NCBI GenBank assembly: GCA_029204225.1
Contig: CM055096.1
Coordinates: 74,351,148 to 74,415,147, forward strand
Direction of reading: 5' to 3'
Source of the DNA: Diphasiastrum complanatum
Taxonomy: Eukaryota > Streptophyta > Lycopodiopsida > Lycopodiales > Lycopodiaceae
Length of the DNA stretch: 64,000 nt
The notes beneath the pieces are model-generated. The model was not told where the DNA came from. It saw nothing but the letters and a program-made list of their open reading frames with translations, and did not search any database. Below, piece after piece: positions 45,901-57,354 of this stretch. The stretch's first letter is position 1; the number at the start of each line of letters is the position of its first letter. A program made the position numbers and the translations under genes.

Positions 45901-47709
45901 AACAAAGCGCAAGTAAAATGCTGAATGACCAATTTTTTTCCTTTTCCTAAGCATGTACTAACAAGAACACGGACAGAAATGTAGCTCCGAAACATATTTT
46001 ACGTTAGATGCTCCACCATAATTTGCTCAAAGCTGGGTCGGAACGGACCCTTTGTAAACATTTACGTTTTTTTTTTTTAAATTTTGCCCACGTTCCGAAA
46101 CGGAACGCATTCTGGAACGCGTTTCAGAATGCGTTCCGTTCCGGACCGGGCAACTAAGGTCTAGATTTATATCCTAGTAATCAAGTCTTTTAAGTATGCA
46201 AGAATGTTGAAGATTTTGGCCCCTGACTGCAGATTAAGAAGTTCATTGGATAATTGAGATTACACAGCACAAGTGGATCAAGATAGCACACTGTAACCTT
46301 CAACAACAACATTGTTAATTGTTACCATTACCTGACCAAATGGGTCATAGAGATTGCCTTCTTGCAGCCAAGTGTCCAGAGAATCTACATATGGTTGCAA
46401 ACTGCCCACAAAGAGCAGCAACAAAGTCCGACACGCATCTTCCTGCATCCATTGCAAGAGCTCTAAGTTTCCTGCAATGGAAAATTTAATCTATTCCACT
46501 ACGAACTCAAAACTACCCTTCAAGGACTAAGCAGCAAAATTGACAGAATTTTTTGACCTGCCAAGAACAAAGATACATTAGCTGCAAAGAATACGAACCT
46601 CCCCATCTTCAAGCAAGCAAAATTGATTCAGCTCTTCAAACAAAAAAGAGAGAATATTTTCTGCCATAAGAGCAGCATAAGAGTTAGTTTTTTCATGTGT
46701 CTCCTGTTGCGGTGTGATGGCCACCACAACATGTCCCAAGAAGTCAGCCCCTGCACAGACCCTGCCATCAAACTTGAGCTGGTTCAAACAAATAAACCGA
46801 TGAAACAGAAATTTTACTGCCAACAATTAGTCCACATAATAGTTAGAACATAAAGAGGCATAGAGAATCAATAAGAATAGAATTCTTTAATTTTAAAAAG
46901 GAGGAAAGGAAGACAAAATGCCAAATCAACTATGCAGCACACCTATTACTATATGGTCAGCACAGGCAGAGTCATAGAGCTACCTATCAATCAGATATTA
47001 CTACAGCTAGAAAAGTAAGAATAGTGAGCAACTTCCCATAGTTGTTTGAGACATAACAAGGTCTTCATTTGCCTGGTGTTTAAACTTCTCCCAAAAACTT
47101 CCAAGCCTAGGGTGTCCAAGATTTGTTTCCTGATTATCAAGTTAAAAAATCAGGAAATATTACCACCATACTTGACAGGATGTTCACCTCTGAATCTTTT
47201 CAAAAACGACATTGCCCACTGAGTGCCCCAACTTTGGCCCTCCAGTCAATCAATCCAATCTGACTGGAAAATGAGCAGTTAATCCTAGTCGTCATTTCAC
47301 AAGTGATCAGTGTTTTCCAGCTATTAGTCCCCCCTTTCCTTCTACGCTCATCATGACTATCATAAGTTGCTGCAACCCTCTCTCAGTCAAAGCCGTACAC
47401 AGCTATTCTTTTTTAAATAGTAACAGGGCTTGCAATGCCATAGACTATGGTTGTAATTGTGGTAAGCATATTGCGTGTCCAATGCATCAAGTTCTGTGTA
47501 AAAATCTGCATGAGTCAGGAACCGAATGATCGTTCTCAATTTTCCTCTACCACCTCTGTGATACCTCTTTTAAAGCTGGCTTTTTTATATCTTCTCCACA
47601 TCATGAATGATATCACACATCTGAAAGCACTTTTCCCACTGCTGCAACTAAATCTCGACAACATCTGTTGCCCTCACAGGAAGTGTTCCTCAGTGGCTTA
47701 AAATCCTTC

Positions 47710-47772
<63 letters not shown>

Positions 47773-50700
47773 TATCAGTTCTGAGGCTGAGACCAGGAGA
47801 CTACATGCATTGGGCCAGACTGGCTTTCGTGCTAACCAATCTACCACAGATCATGTCTTCACTCTTCGCGTTATCATTGAGGAGGCCAGGCATAGGAGAC
47901 AGAGGGTTTATTGTTGCTTTGTTGACTTCAGGAAAGCCTTTGATTCTGTTCCACGCTTTCTTCTCATCCAGCGACTACGTGACCTTGGCTTCTCTACTGA
48001 CACAGTTCTAGCGGTGATGGCACTTTATGAGCGAGTTCTTGGATATTTTCGGGGTGACACTGGCCTCTCAGAGCGAATATGGAGCACCATTGGGGTGAAA
48101 CAAGGTTGTTCCCTTTCCCCTACACTATTCGCACTGTATATTGATGAGCTTGAGAGAGTCATTGAGCAGAGTGGTGGTACAGGTTGCCAACTTGGAGACA
48201 TTTTGATTGCCATTCTCGTATATGCAGATGATGTTGCTTTAGTCTCCTCGACTAGAGAGGGATTAGAGAGACAGTTAGACAGTCTTCATGGTTTCTGCAC
48301 TAGATGGGATTTGCGGGTTAACATTGAGAAGACCAAAGTTATGGTCTTCAACACATCCAGAGCTTTCATGCAGCGACAAGAGCTTTTTCTAGATGGACAA
48401 CCGTTGGAGATTGTGTCATCCTACACCTATCTTGGGGTTCTTTTTACTGGTCCTAGTATGAGACATGCAACTACAACGAGACTTGGGAAGGGACATGCCT
48501 CCTTGGTCCAGCTTGAGCGTGTTTGCTTTCAGAGATTTATTCGGGACACCCTGAGTAAGTGTCAGTTATTTGATACTTTTGTCTCCCCCCCACTACATTG
48601 AAAAGAGGCATGGTGCCCAGGGTTCGCCTCTGCTGATTGGGCCAGTATCTCACACCTCCAGGTTCTTATGCTATCACGGATGATACGGGCTAAGCCCTCT
48701 GTCCCGCACGAGATTATCCTAGCAGAGTTTGCAGTTCCACCTCTACAGCTTGATGCCATCTTCCATCTCATCACATATATAGAGCTTGATGCCATCTTCC
48801 GTCTCGGGCTGCTTCCCACCGATGCACAGAGATATCCACAGGCAGCACTCATATCATCTCAACACCTTCACCAATGTTTCGAGGGCTTGTTTCATACGTC
48901 GTTTCGAAACGCGTTTGAAACGACTGGTTCTGGTTCGAAACGGGATTTTTTTTTTTAGGGTTTTTTCTTTTTCTTTTTGAATGTATTTTTGAGGGTTTAC
49001 GCATGTCATAGATAGTCTAGTAACAAGTAGATACATCCAATTTCATGAGAATGCTCTAGAGAATGCAATTCAAGAGGAGAAGCTGTAGTGTCAGGATTCA
49101 GTATGTGGTCACTGCCAACTGGTCACGACTCAGTGCTCACTTGACACTTTCCTTGGTCAATTGTTGATATTGTCACCATTCATCATACATATTATAGTCT
49201 CAATTTTCAAACATCCAGGAACTTCCAAAAATTGTAAAGTTTAAACAGTAAAGTTACAAACTAATAACTATTATCTATAGAAGTTAGAACTTTCAACTTT
49301 CAACTTACTACTTACTACTTACTACTTAGAAGTTACTAGTTAGTACTTACAAGTTTGAAGTTACAACTTACAACTTACAAATTACAAATTACAATGCACT
49401 GACCAGTGACCACTAACTTGGAAGTAACTTCAAGTTGGCAGTGGGCACTAAGTTCTAACTTCTAAGTAGTAAGTAGTAAGTTCTAACTAGTATTAAGTAA
49501 CAATTTTGAATTTACAAATCAGACTTCAGTGAATCACAAACTACAATTCAAGAGCCAAAAGTTTAAACTTTAAAGTTTAAAATAAACTGTAAAAGCAATG
49601 ATGCTATCAATAATCATGCTGCATAAATAACAAGAGTGTCAAGCGTGGCCTCGGCCCTGGCCCCTCAAGGCTCAAGCCTGAGGCCCCATGAGTCTGAAGT
49701 CAACTGTCATATGTAAACAGTAATATGTATAACTACTATGCTAGAGCCCTCAGCCTAGAGTATGCCACTAATAACTATCATCTATGATCTATGCTGAGCA
49801 GTGAGTGCCCCCCCCCCTCAATGCCCATCCAGGCTCTAGCCTCTAGTTGCCCGCCTCGGACGCTGTCGTCGTGGAGGCACTGGCATGTCCTCAGGCTCAA
49901 TGTCATCCTCCCCATCATCAGAGTCACCCTCATCCTCCTCATCCGATCCCTCACCCTCAGTGGTGGATTCCTCATTTGAGTCAGAGCTAGAGGGACTCTC
50001 AGAGGTGTCTGAGACTGCTGCATGGCTCAGGCCCTCTCCTGCGCTCCTGGTCCTGCGTGCTGCAGCTCGATTGGTAGGCCCTGCGCAATGCACACAAGGA
50101 AATTGGAATCAAGACTTAGGCTCGACTCTCGAGTCTCGACATGTCATATTACTTTTAAGTTTTAACTTACAATTTACAAATTACAAATTAGTAATTACAA
50201 TTTACAATCTAGTAGTCTACTATCTAGTATTTCTACAAATTTCAAAGTACTAAAAGCCTACTAATGTAACGCAGTGAATCGGGGAATTGGGCATCGAAAT
50301 CAACCTGCAGCTGCTAAGGCCTCCCGATGGAGTAGAGCATAGACATCCTCCTCCTCTTGTGATCTTGGTGGCAAGTCCGGAACCTTTGCCACATCGATCT
50401 CATCGGGATAAACCTACGAAAATTGAAATTAAACCAAGATTTTGATTCTCAATAGTAAGTACTGGTAAACGATTTTAAAAAAATAGCAAATTTGAAATGT
50501 AAATGTTGAAAGTCGAAACTTGAAGCCTGAAGGTTCTAGCTTCTTAGTGTAGAGTCTAGACCTTACTATCTAGACATCTGACAAATCATGATTCATGGTA
50601 CATACTAGACTCTATAGAATTCAGATTAATGATTTAATCATGAGTCATGATTCATTACCTGTATGGGCTCCCCAGTCTCTCTCAGCTTCTTCACAAGCCA

Positions 50701-53700
50701 TAGGTTGGCATGCACATACACCAACCTCTCCAGCTGCGCAGTAGAAAGTCTGTCCCTCCTCTTCGTATGAATCAGAGAGAACACTCCAATTTCTCTCACA
50801 TGCAACTGTTGCGCAATCTTCTGAGAGGACGCGAATGGCAAGTTTCTGCAACTTGAGAACATCATTCCCATACTTCATCCACCATGAAACAGGGCGCAAT
50901 TGCCCTTCCCTCAGCATGGCAGTTGCACGACCGAAATCGAGGCGCTCGGTCCTGAACATTATATTAGTAAATACTAAATGCTTACAGATTACTACTATTA
51001 AGTTTTAACTAGCAGCTAGCTCAAGCCTTAGACTTCAAAGTTCATACATATTACATATACATACTACATAGATGAATACATATATGATATTACATACCTG
51101 GGTCCTGAATACATATTACAACTTACTAATTACATAGTACATAGTACATACCTGAATAAATTCAAGTCATCCATGAGTGCATCCTGATCCCTGAGATCAG
51201 GATAGATAGAGGCGAAGTAGGAATGCCATCCTTGCCTGAGCTCTCGATCATGGAATTGATCCTTCGTCCTCCATAGTGGATGAAGCAAGCAAGCCACGAC
51301 ATGCAGAGGTTGATGGAACCACTGCCATCTGCCTAGAAATAGGCCCCTTACTTCTTCCAGCCTGCAAACAATCAGGAGTCAGGACTCAGGAGTGAAGTTT
51401 GAGGCTTGAGCATTCAAGTCTCAAGAGTCAAGATTCAAGAACTATTAAGTTTTAACTAAATTCTAATCATGAATGTCAATGAACAATGAACATTGAAGAT
51501 TCAAGAATCAACTTTGAAACTTTTAACGTAGTTACTAGACTCTAGTAATATACCTGTCAGGAGCCATGGTGGTGCAACTCTGAAGCTGCTCTCCCAACTT
51601 ATCCATAAACTCATAAAGAAGGCCTAAGGTGGAACCCTCTCTATCAGTAAGGAAGCACGCTATAGATAGGCTGCATGGATATGACAATGGAGCGTGCATC
51701 ATCCCAAAATGAAGTCCCCATCGCGATCGCCTCAAATCTCCTGGCCTTAGCCTCTCGTGATCGGCCCCACTCTGCCCAATGGGGTGAAACCACTGTCATC
51801 CTCAGGCTTCCATGCACTTTTACGAGCCGCTCCAAAACAATGAGCATATAGGCAAACCTAGGATGAAAATCATGAAATAAGATTTGTAATTGGTCATAGC
51901 CTATAGGCAACAGGCAGGCTATACTATATAGCAAAATTCAAATTCTATGAGCACTGAAACTTGAAGCTAAAACAAAATTGCAAATTTCAAATCAAAAATT
52001 GGAAACAGGTTGTCAAGTTGGAAGTTGGAACTTGGTTACCTAGTGGGGGCAGGCCTCAAGAGATCCAAGGTGGAATAGGACCTGAAGATGCTCAAGACCC
52101 TCTGTTTCTTGGTGACAAATCTCACCAAGAATCGTGCCATGTCTACAACCTCCTTGACCCAGGGTAATCTCCCAATGTCTTCAACTAGGAGGTCAAGACA
52201 ATGTGCAGCACATGGACTCCAGAAAATCCAAGGGTACTTCTCATTCACCATCTTCCCCATGGCAACACAATTGGACGCGTTGTCCATGACAACCTGCATT
52301 GGAATTCCGACAAAGGTCGAATCATAACTCATGAACAATGAACATTCACCATTGAGCATTCCGGAAGCAAATGCAAATGCAAATTGCAAATGTAAATGGC
52401 AAGTGCAAATTGCAACGTTCAAAACAATAATCACGATTCACAAAATGTAAGTTGTCACTTGTAACTTACTAAGTTCTAACTTCAAAGCTGAGAGCTCAAT
52501 GTCGAAAGTTTTAAAGTTGAAACTTGAAACTGGCAAGTGGCAAGTGGCAAGTGCATACCTGGACAACATTCTCTTTTCCGACCTCCTCAATGGCCTGTGA
52601 GATGTACTCAAACAATCTCCTGCCATCCAATGCCATGCCTGGCTCCGACGTATCAATGGATCTCAAAAACATGGTGCCCATGCAAGAAGACACCAATATA
52701 TTCACAAGATGGCGCCTCCTTGCATCGGTCCAACCATCTGATATTATAGTGCATCCAAACCTAAAACATTCAACAACACTTTCAAGTTTCAACTAACTAG
52801 GTTGCAACTTGCAATTTGGAAATTTGGAGATTGAAATTTCAAAGTTAGAAACTTCAAACTTGAAAGTATTAATTTCTAAAGTAGTAAGTGGCAAGTGCAA
52901 AGGTTTTGAAGATGTAAGGTAACAGGTTACAGGTATACCTCGGCCATGACTTCCTAATGGGCTGTAGGTCAGCATCCACGGACTGTCACTCAGCATGTAG
53001 CTCTCTCGTCCTCAGCTGCTCCATGGTCGGGCCCTCCCACTCAACACCGATACGAGATACTGCTCGCATCATATCCCTCCATGCAGGGATCTGTGCCACA
53101 TGAAAAGGGAGGTCACACAAGTAAAAGCACCTCCTAACAGCAATAGCAGCTACATCCCTGTGCGACTGCTGGAAGGCTGTCACAAAAACATCCTTGCCTC
53201 TCACATGTCCTCGACCCCGTCCCCTAACAGTGCTACCAATAGCACTATTGCCGGCCCCACCAACTGGCACTACAGGAGCCTCTCCAGAAGAAGAAGGTGG
53301 AATGGATGCTGCAGCGGAGCTAGTGCCGGCTACATGTGCCGGCTGCAATGGGGAATCTCGGCGCTCTGCCGCACCTGTAACAATAACATTCGTGTTATAA
53401 CCTACTACTAACTAGTTACGCAGCAGGCTTTAGGTAATAAATTATAGTCACTGGTCAGTGAGAGAGCTCAGGGAACAGTCACTAATTAGTTAATACTCAT
53501 TAGTAAATTGTAATCAAAGTTTAAAGTTATAGAATAAACTTTTAAGTTTTAGCTTTAGATCAAATTTCAAATTTTCAATCAATGTCATTGATCGAACAAG
53601 ATTCAGGAATCACCTGTGCTTAAAGTAGTGGCAGGAGAGTCGTCCCCGATCCCGGCAATCCTCAGTGACTCTGGGGCCTGAGTGCAAACGGCGATCTCAT

Positions 53701-54360
53701 ATCCTCGAAGACGTAAAAGATGCGCCCTGATTCGAACGGGGCCACCTCCATAAGTATTCCCGCAATACTTGCAAGTCCACTTCTTCGTGCCTGATGTGCC
53801 ATAAGCTGAATTAAGGGTGACGTGATCCCATAAGGGATCTCGCTGTCTGGGCATTGCTAATAGCTATCTAGTGTCAACAAAACAATAACTGTATTAAATT
53901 TAGACTTCAAATTAAAAACTAATCCTAAATTCTAATTTCAAAACGGTAAACCTATGCTCTAAGTTCTAACCTCAATCTATCCTCAATCTATCCCTATCCT
54001 CTCTCTCTCTAGACTCTCTCTCTCTCTCAATCTCACACACACACACACACGCATGTCACGACAGTCTCAAGACTCACACACACACACCACACAGTGCACA
54101 CACACAAACACACAAACAAAAACACAGTTAAAAGTTTAACACACCACCACACTCAAAGTTGAAAGTTCACACACATGTCACACACACACACACTCCCTCT
54201 ACTTCACAATGCACACAAACACACAAACACTCCCTCTCTTTCACACACACACACACACACGTCACAAACACACAAACACTCCCTCTCTTTCACACACACA
54301 TCACACACACACAAACACACAAACACTCCCTCTCTTTCACACACACACACACACACGTCA

Positions 54361-54449
<89 letters not shown>

Positions 54450-55613
54450 GGGTTTTTCTAACGTGCCAAAGAGTGAAAACACTCACCTCTCGGGCCCCCG
54501 TTGTATCGCAAAAAAATTTGCGATTTTTCACCAGTTTCGAACAACGAAACGCCGTTTCGAACCCGTTTCAGCGTTCGAAACGCGTTTCGATGAAACACTA
54601 ACCTTCACAGTCTGGGATATCACTTGTCATGGTTCTCACAGACATCGCGTCTATTGATAATTGGATACTTTTGGCATATCTATCACGGACCTCCCATCGG
54701 GTACACGATTATATCAGACGTTTCCTCTACAGAGCATACCTTCGTCAAACATGGATGGGCCAATTAGGAGTTAAACCTAAATTTAAGAACTCATTTTTTG
54801 GAGATGGATGACGTGGGGACCCCTGTTCTACCACGCTATTCAGATTCTGGATTATCCCATGGCCTGAGATTCACGCTGGGTCAGCTATGAGTCTCATCAC
54901 ATCAGCTTGAGATTGAGATTGGACGTTTCCATGGTATCCCACGTGAGGAGTGGATCTGCCAGTTATGTTCACTGTCTGAGATGGAGTCATAGGAGCACTT
55001 TTTCTTCAGATGTCCAGTCTACTACGAGATTAGAGGAGATACCATTGCCTTTTCAAAGAGACTCCTGTCACACTGCAGTCCCTTATTGCTTATGATGACA
55101 CGAGATGTGTCGCACTTATGATCAGAGAGATGTTTTAATTGCGACAGGACCTACAACAGCCATATGTTCACCTTGATGCACAACTCCAGATCACATCGTA
55201 TTTCTCCAGTAGGAGATCGTGGACGGACCCTAGATCGGATGTTAGTGGCGACGACAATGACTCTTTACTACATAGAGACCAAAAATGGCGTACTACTCAT
55301 CTTGCCCATAGAGCCACTACCCAGAGACGACCTTCTTGGCGACATTAGCAACATCTACCGAGACCACCTCCAGGCGTTATCCCCATCACATCTTTCTTTC
55401 ATAGCAGTAGTACTTGATGACACGGAGTTACACGATCATCTTATTGGCAGCATTGGACTTTTTAGACCTACTTTATGTTCATAGTATAGTACATTAGCAT
55501 TTCATTTCTTTTCTATTATGGAGACGTTTCATACACTCCCACTGTACCACACTTGACATGTACTTTTTTTCGTCTTATATGCCTATAGGCATATGGAAGA
55601 GACAAAAATAAAA

Positions 55614-55668
<55 letters not shown>

Positions 55669-56199
55669 CTCTCAATCTCTCAATTTTGGTGTTGTGAGGT
55701 GCTTAAGCAATTTCCCTTGTGTTTGATGTTTTCCATAGCTAAGTTTCTCCAACTTTCATGGTTGATCTAGTATTGTAGTTAAGATACTCCATAGCTAGGT
55801 CTTGCAGTTCGACACGTACTACTTCTCTCAACACAAAAGGCAGTTGTTGTGACAAATCTGAAGACATGATGGAAAGGTTTACTGGAAAAAGAAAATCGTT
55901 AGAAGAAATATAGTGTGTTGTGTGCCATGTTGAGAAACATGGCGACACAATAACCAATCAACAAGTCAATAGGGCAATTTACAGATTTACCGGGCCATGC
56001 TTGCCGATAAGCTCAAGAGTGTTACAGTAGAGCCACTTCCTGCAATGACAGCCTTGATCTCCATTTCTAGAGCTGCATTCCTTAACCACTGATTCCCAAG
56101 CAAAGAACTTGAATTAATTTCACCATATAAACCATAATGTATACTCTACTTGATAACGAACACTAAAAACTAATGAAAACCACACTTTGCCTAATAGTT

Positions 56200-56254
<55 letters not shown>

Positions 56255-57317
56255 GAGTTTCAAGGATATCCAAAAATCTGCCTATAATACAGTCTTCCTT
56301 TGGCAGTAAGAAGTGGAAAAACAAAATAGAAGCATTATTAGCAAATACACAATTTCATTTGTAAGCGTTAAATGTCACTTAAATTGCAGTTACCAATTGT
56401 TAAATAAAAATTGTAAAAAGGTTCAGTTAAGCAACAAGGTTTTACTTGTAGATAGCCAAGCCATTAGCCTGTACTGATATGCTTACATTACTTGCCTAAT
56501 AGTTCCATATATATATATATATATATTTATAAACTAATGAGTTTCGAGGGTATCCAAGAATCTGCCTATAATAGTCTTCCTTTGGCAGTAAGAAGTGGAA
56601 AAAGAAAATAGAAGCATTATTAGCAAATACACAATTTCATTTGTAAGCGTTAAATGTCACTTAAATTGCAGTTACCAATTGTAAAATAAAAATTGTAAAA
56701 AGGTTCAGTTAAGCAACAAGATTTTACTTTAAAATAGCCAAGCCATTAGCCTGTACTGATATGCTTACATTACTTGCAATGCAGGTCACACAAAGCTAGG
56801 TAAAGGGCAAGGAAGCCCAATCCATCACTGAAGGGCTTAGGGAATCCAAAGAGTGAAGCTCTGAAGAAAGAAATATTGTCATCGAGGGTAGCAAGCAACT
56901 ACTGGCACACTTGAAGTTTCTCCACCAATTTGAAAGTTTTAACACTCTTGTATGTAGTTGGCATGAATCTACTTCGTGATTGGTCAACAAAACTATTGTC
57001 CTTGGAATGGAAGTTTCACACTATGACGATGGTATCTTCTAGACTCTAGAGACACAAGACCTTCTACAAGGTTATTGCCATTATGCAAACATTGCTTGAG
57101 TTTGCTAACATGAAACATTGAATGCACCTTGCATTCCAGGGTAGTTCTAGCTTGTAAGCTACTTGGCTAACCTTCTTACTGATTAGACATAGTCCATAAT
57201 ATCTAGGAGATAATTGGGCACACTTTCTGATGCATAGCACCTTTGACTTCAATTAAAGTCCGTTTCAGATGGACCAAAACAGATTTTAAAATTAGAGAGA
57301 GAGAAAAAATAACCTCC

Positions 57318-57354
<37 letters not shown>

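Larger units (their letters stand above)
48872..54600 (-). mobile_element. hAT DNA transposon, 5729 bp, inserted in the LINE
   Basis: Bounded by the perfect 8 bp duplication accttcac. The lower-coordinate end begins CAATGTTTCGAG. The other end, reverse complemented, begins TAGTGTTTCATCG, so the terminal inverted repeats are short and imperfect, as in many hAT elements. Subterminal zones carry TTTCGAAACG-type palindromes at both ends (48899-48940 and 54535-54590). One transposase gene on the - strand fills the middle. A long (CT)n/(CA)n block lies in its leader. Excising it in thought rejoins the LINE with one target copy. Confidence 0.93.

Noticed and set aside
54240-54360. CRISPR-like regular repeats
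   Set aside because: These are tandem CA/CT-rich units in a eukaryotic transposon leader, with no constant repeat and unique spacer structure.
54159-54657. Overlapping His-Thr and Leu-Ser frames
   Set aside because: Artefacts of (CA)n and (CT)n repeats in the hAT leader.
55739-55957. 72-residue - strand frame after the (CT)n tract
   Set aside because: It lies in GCP5 intron 3 next to exon 3, no family was recognised, and it does not splice in phase.
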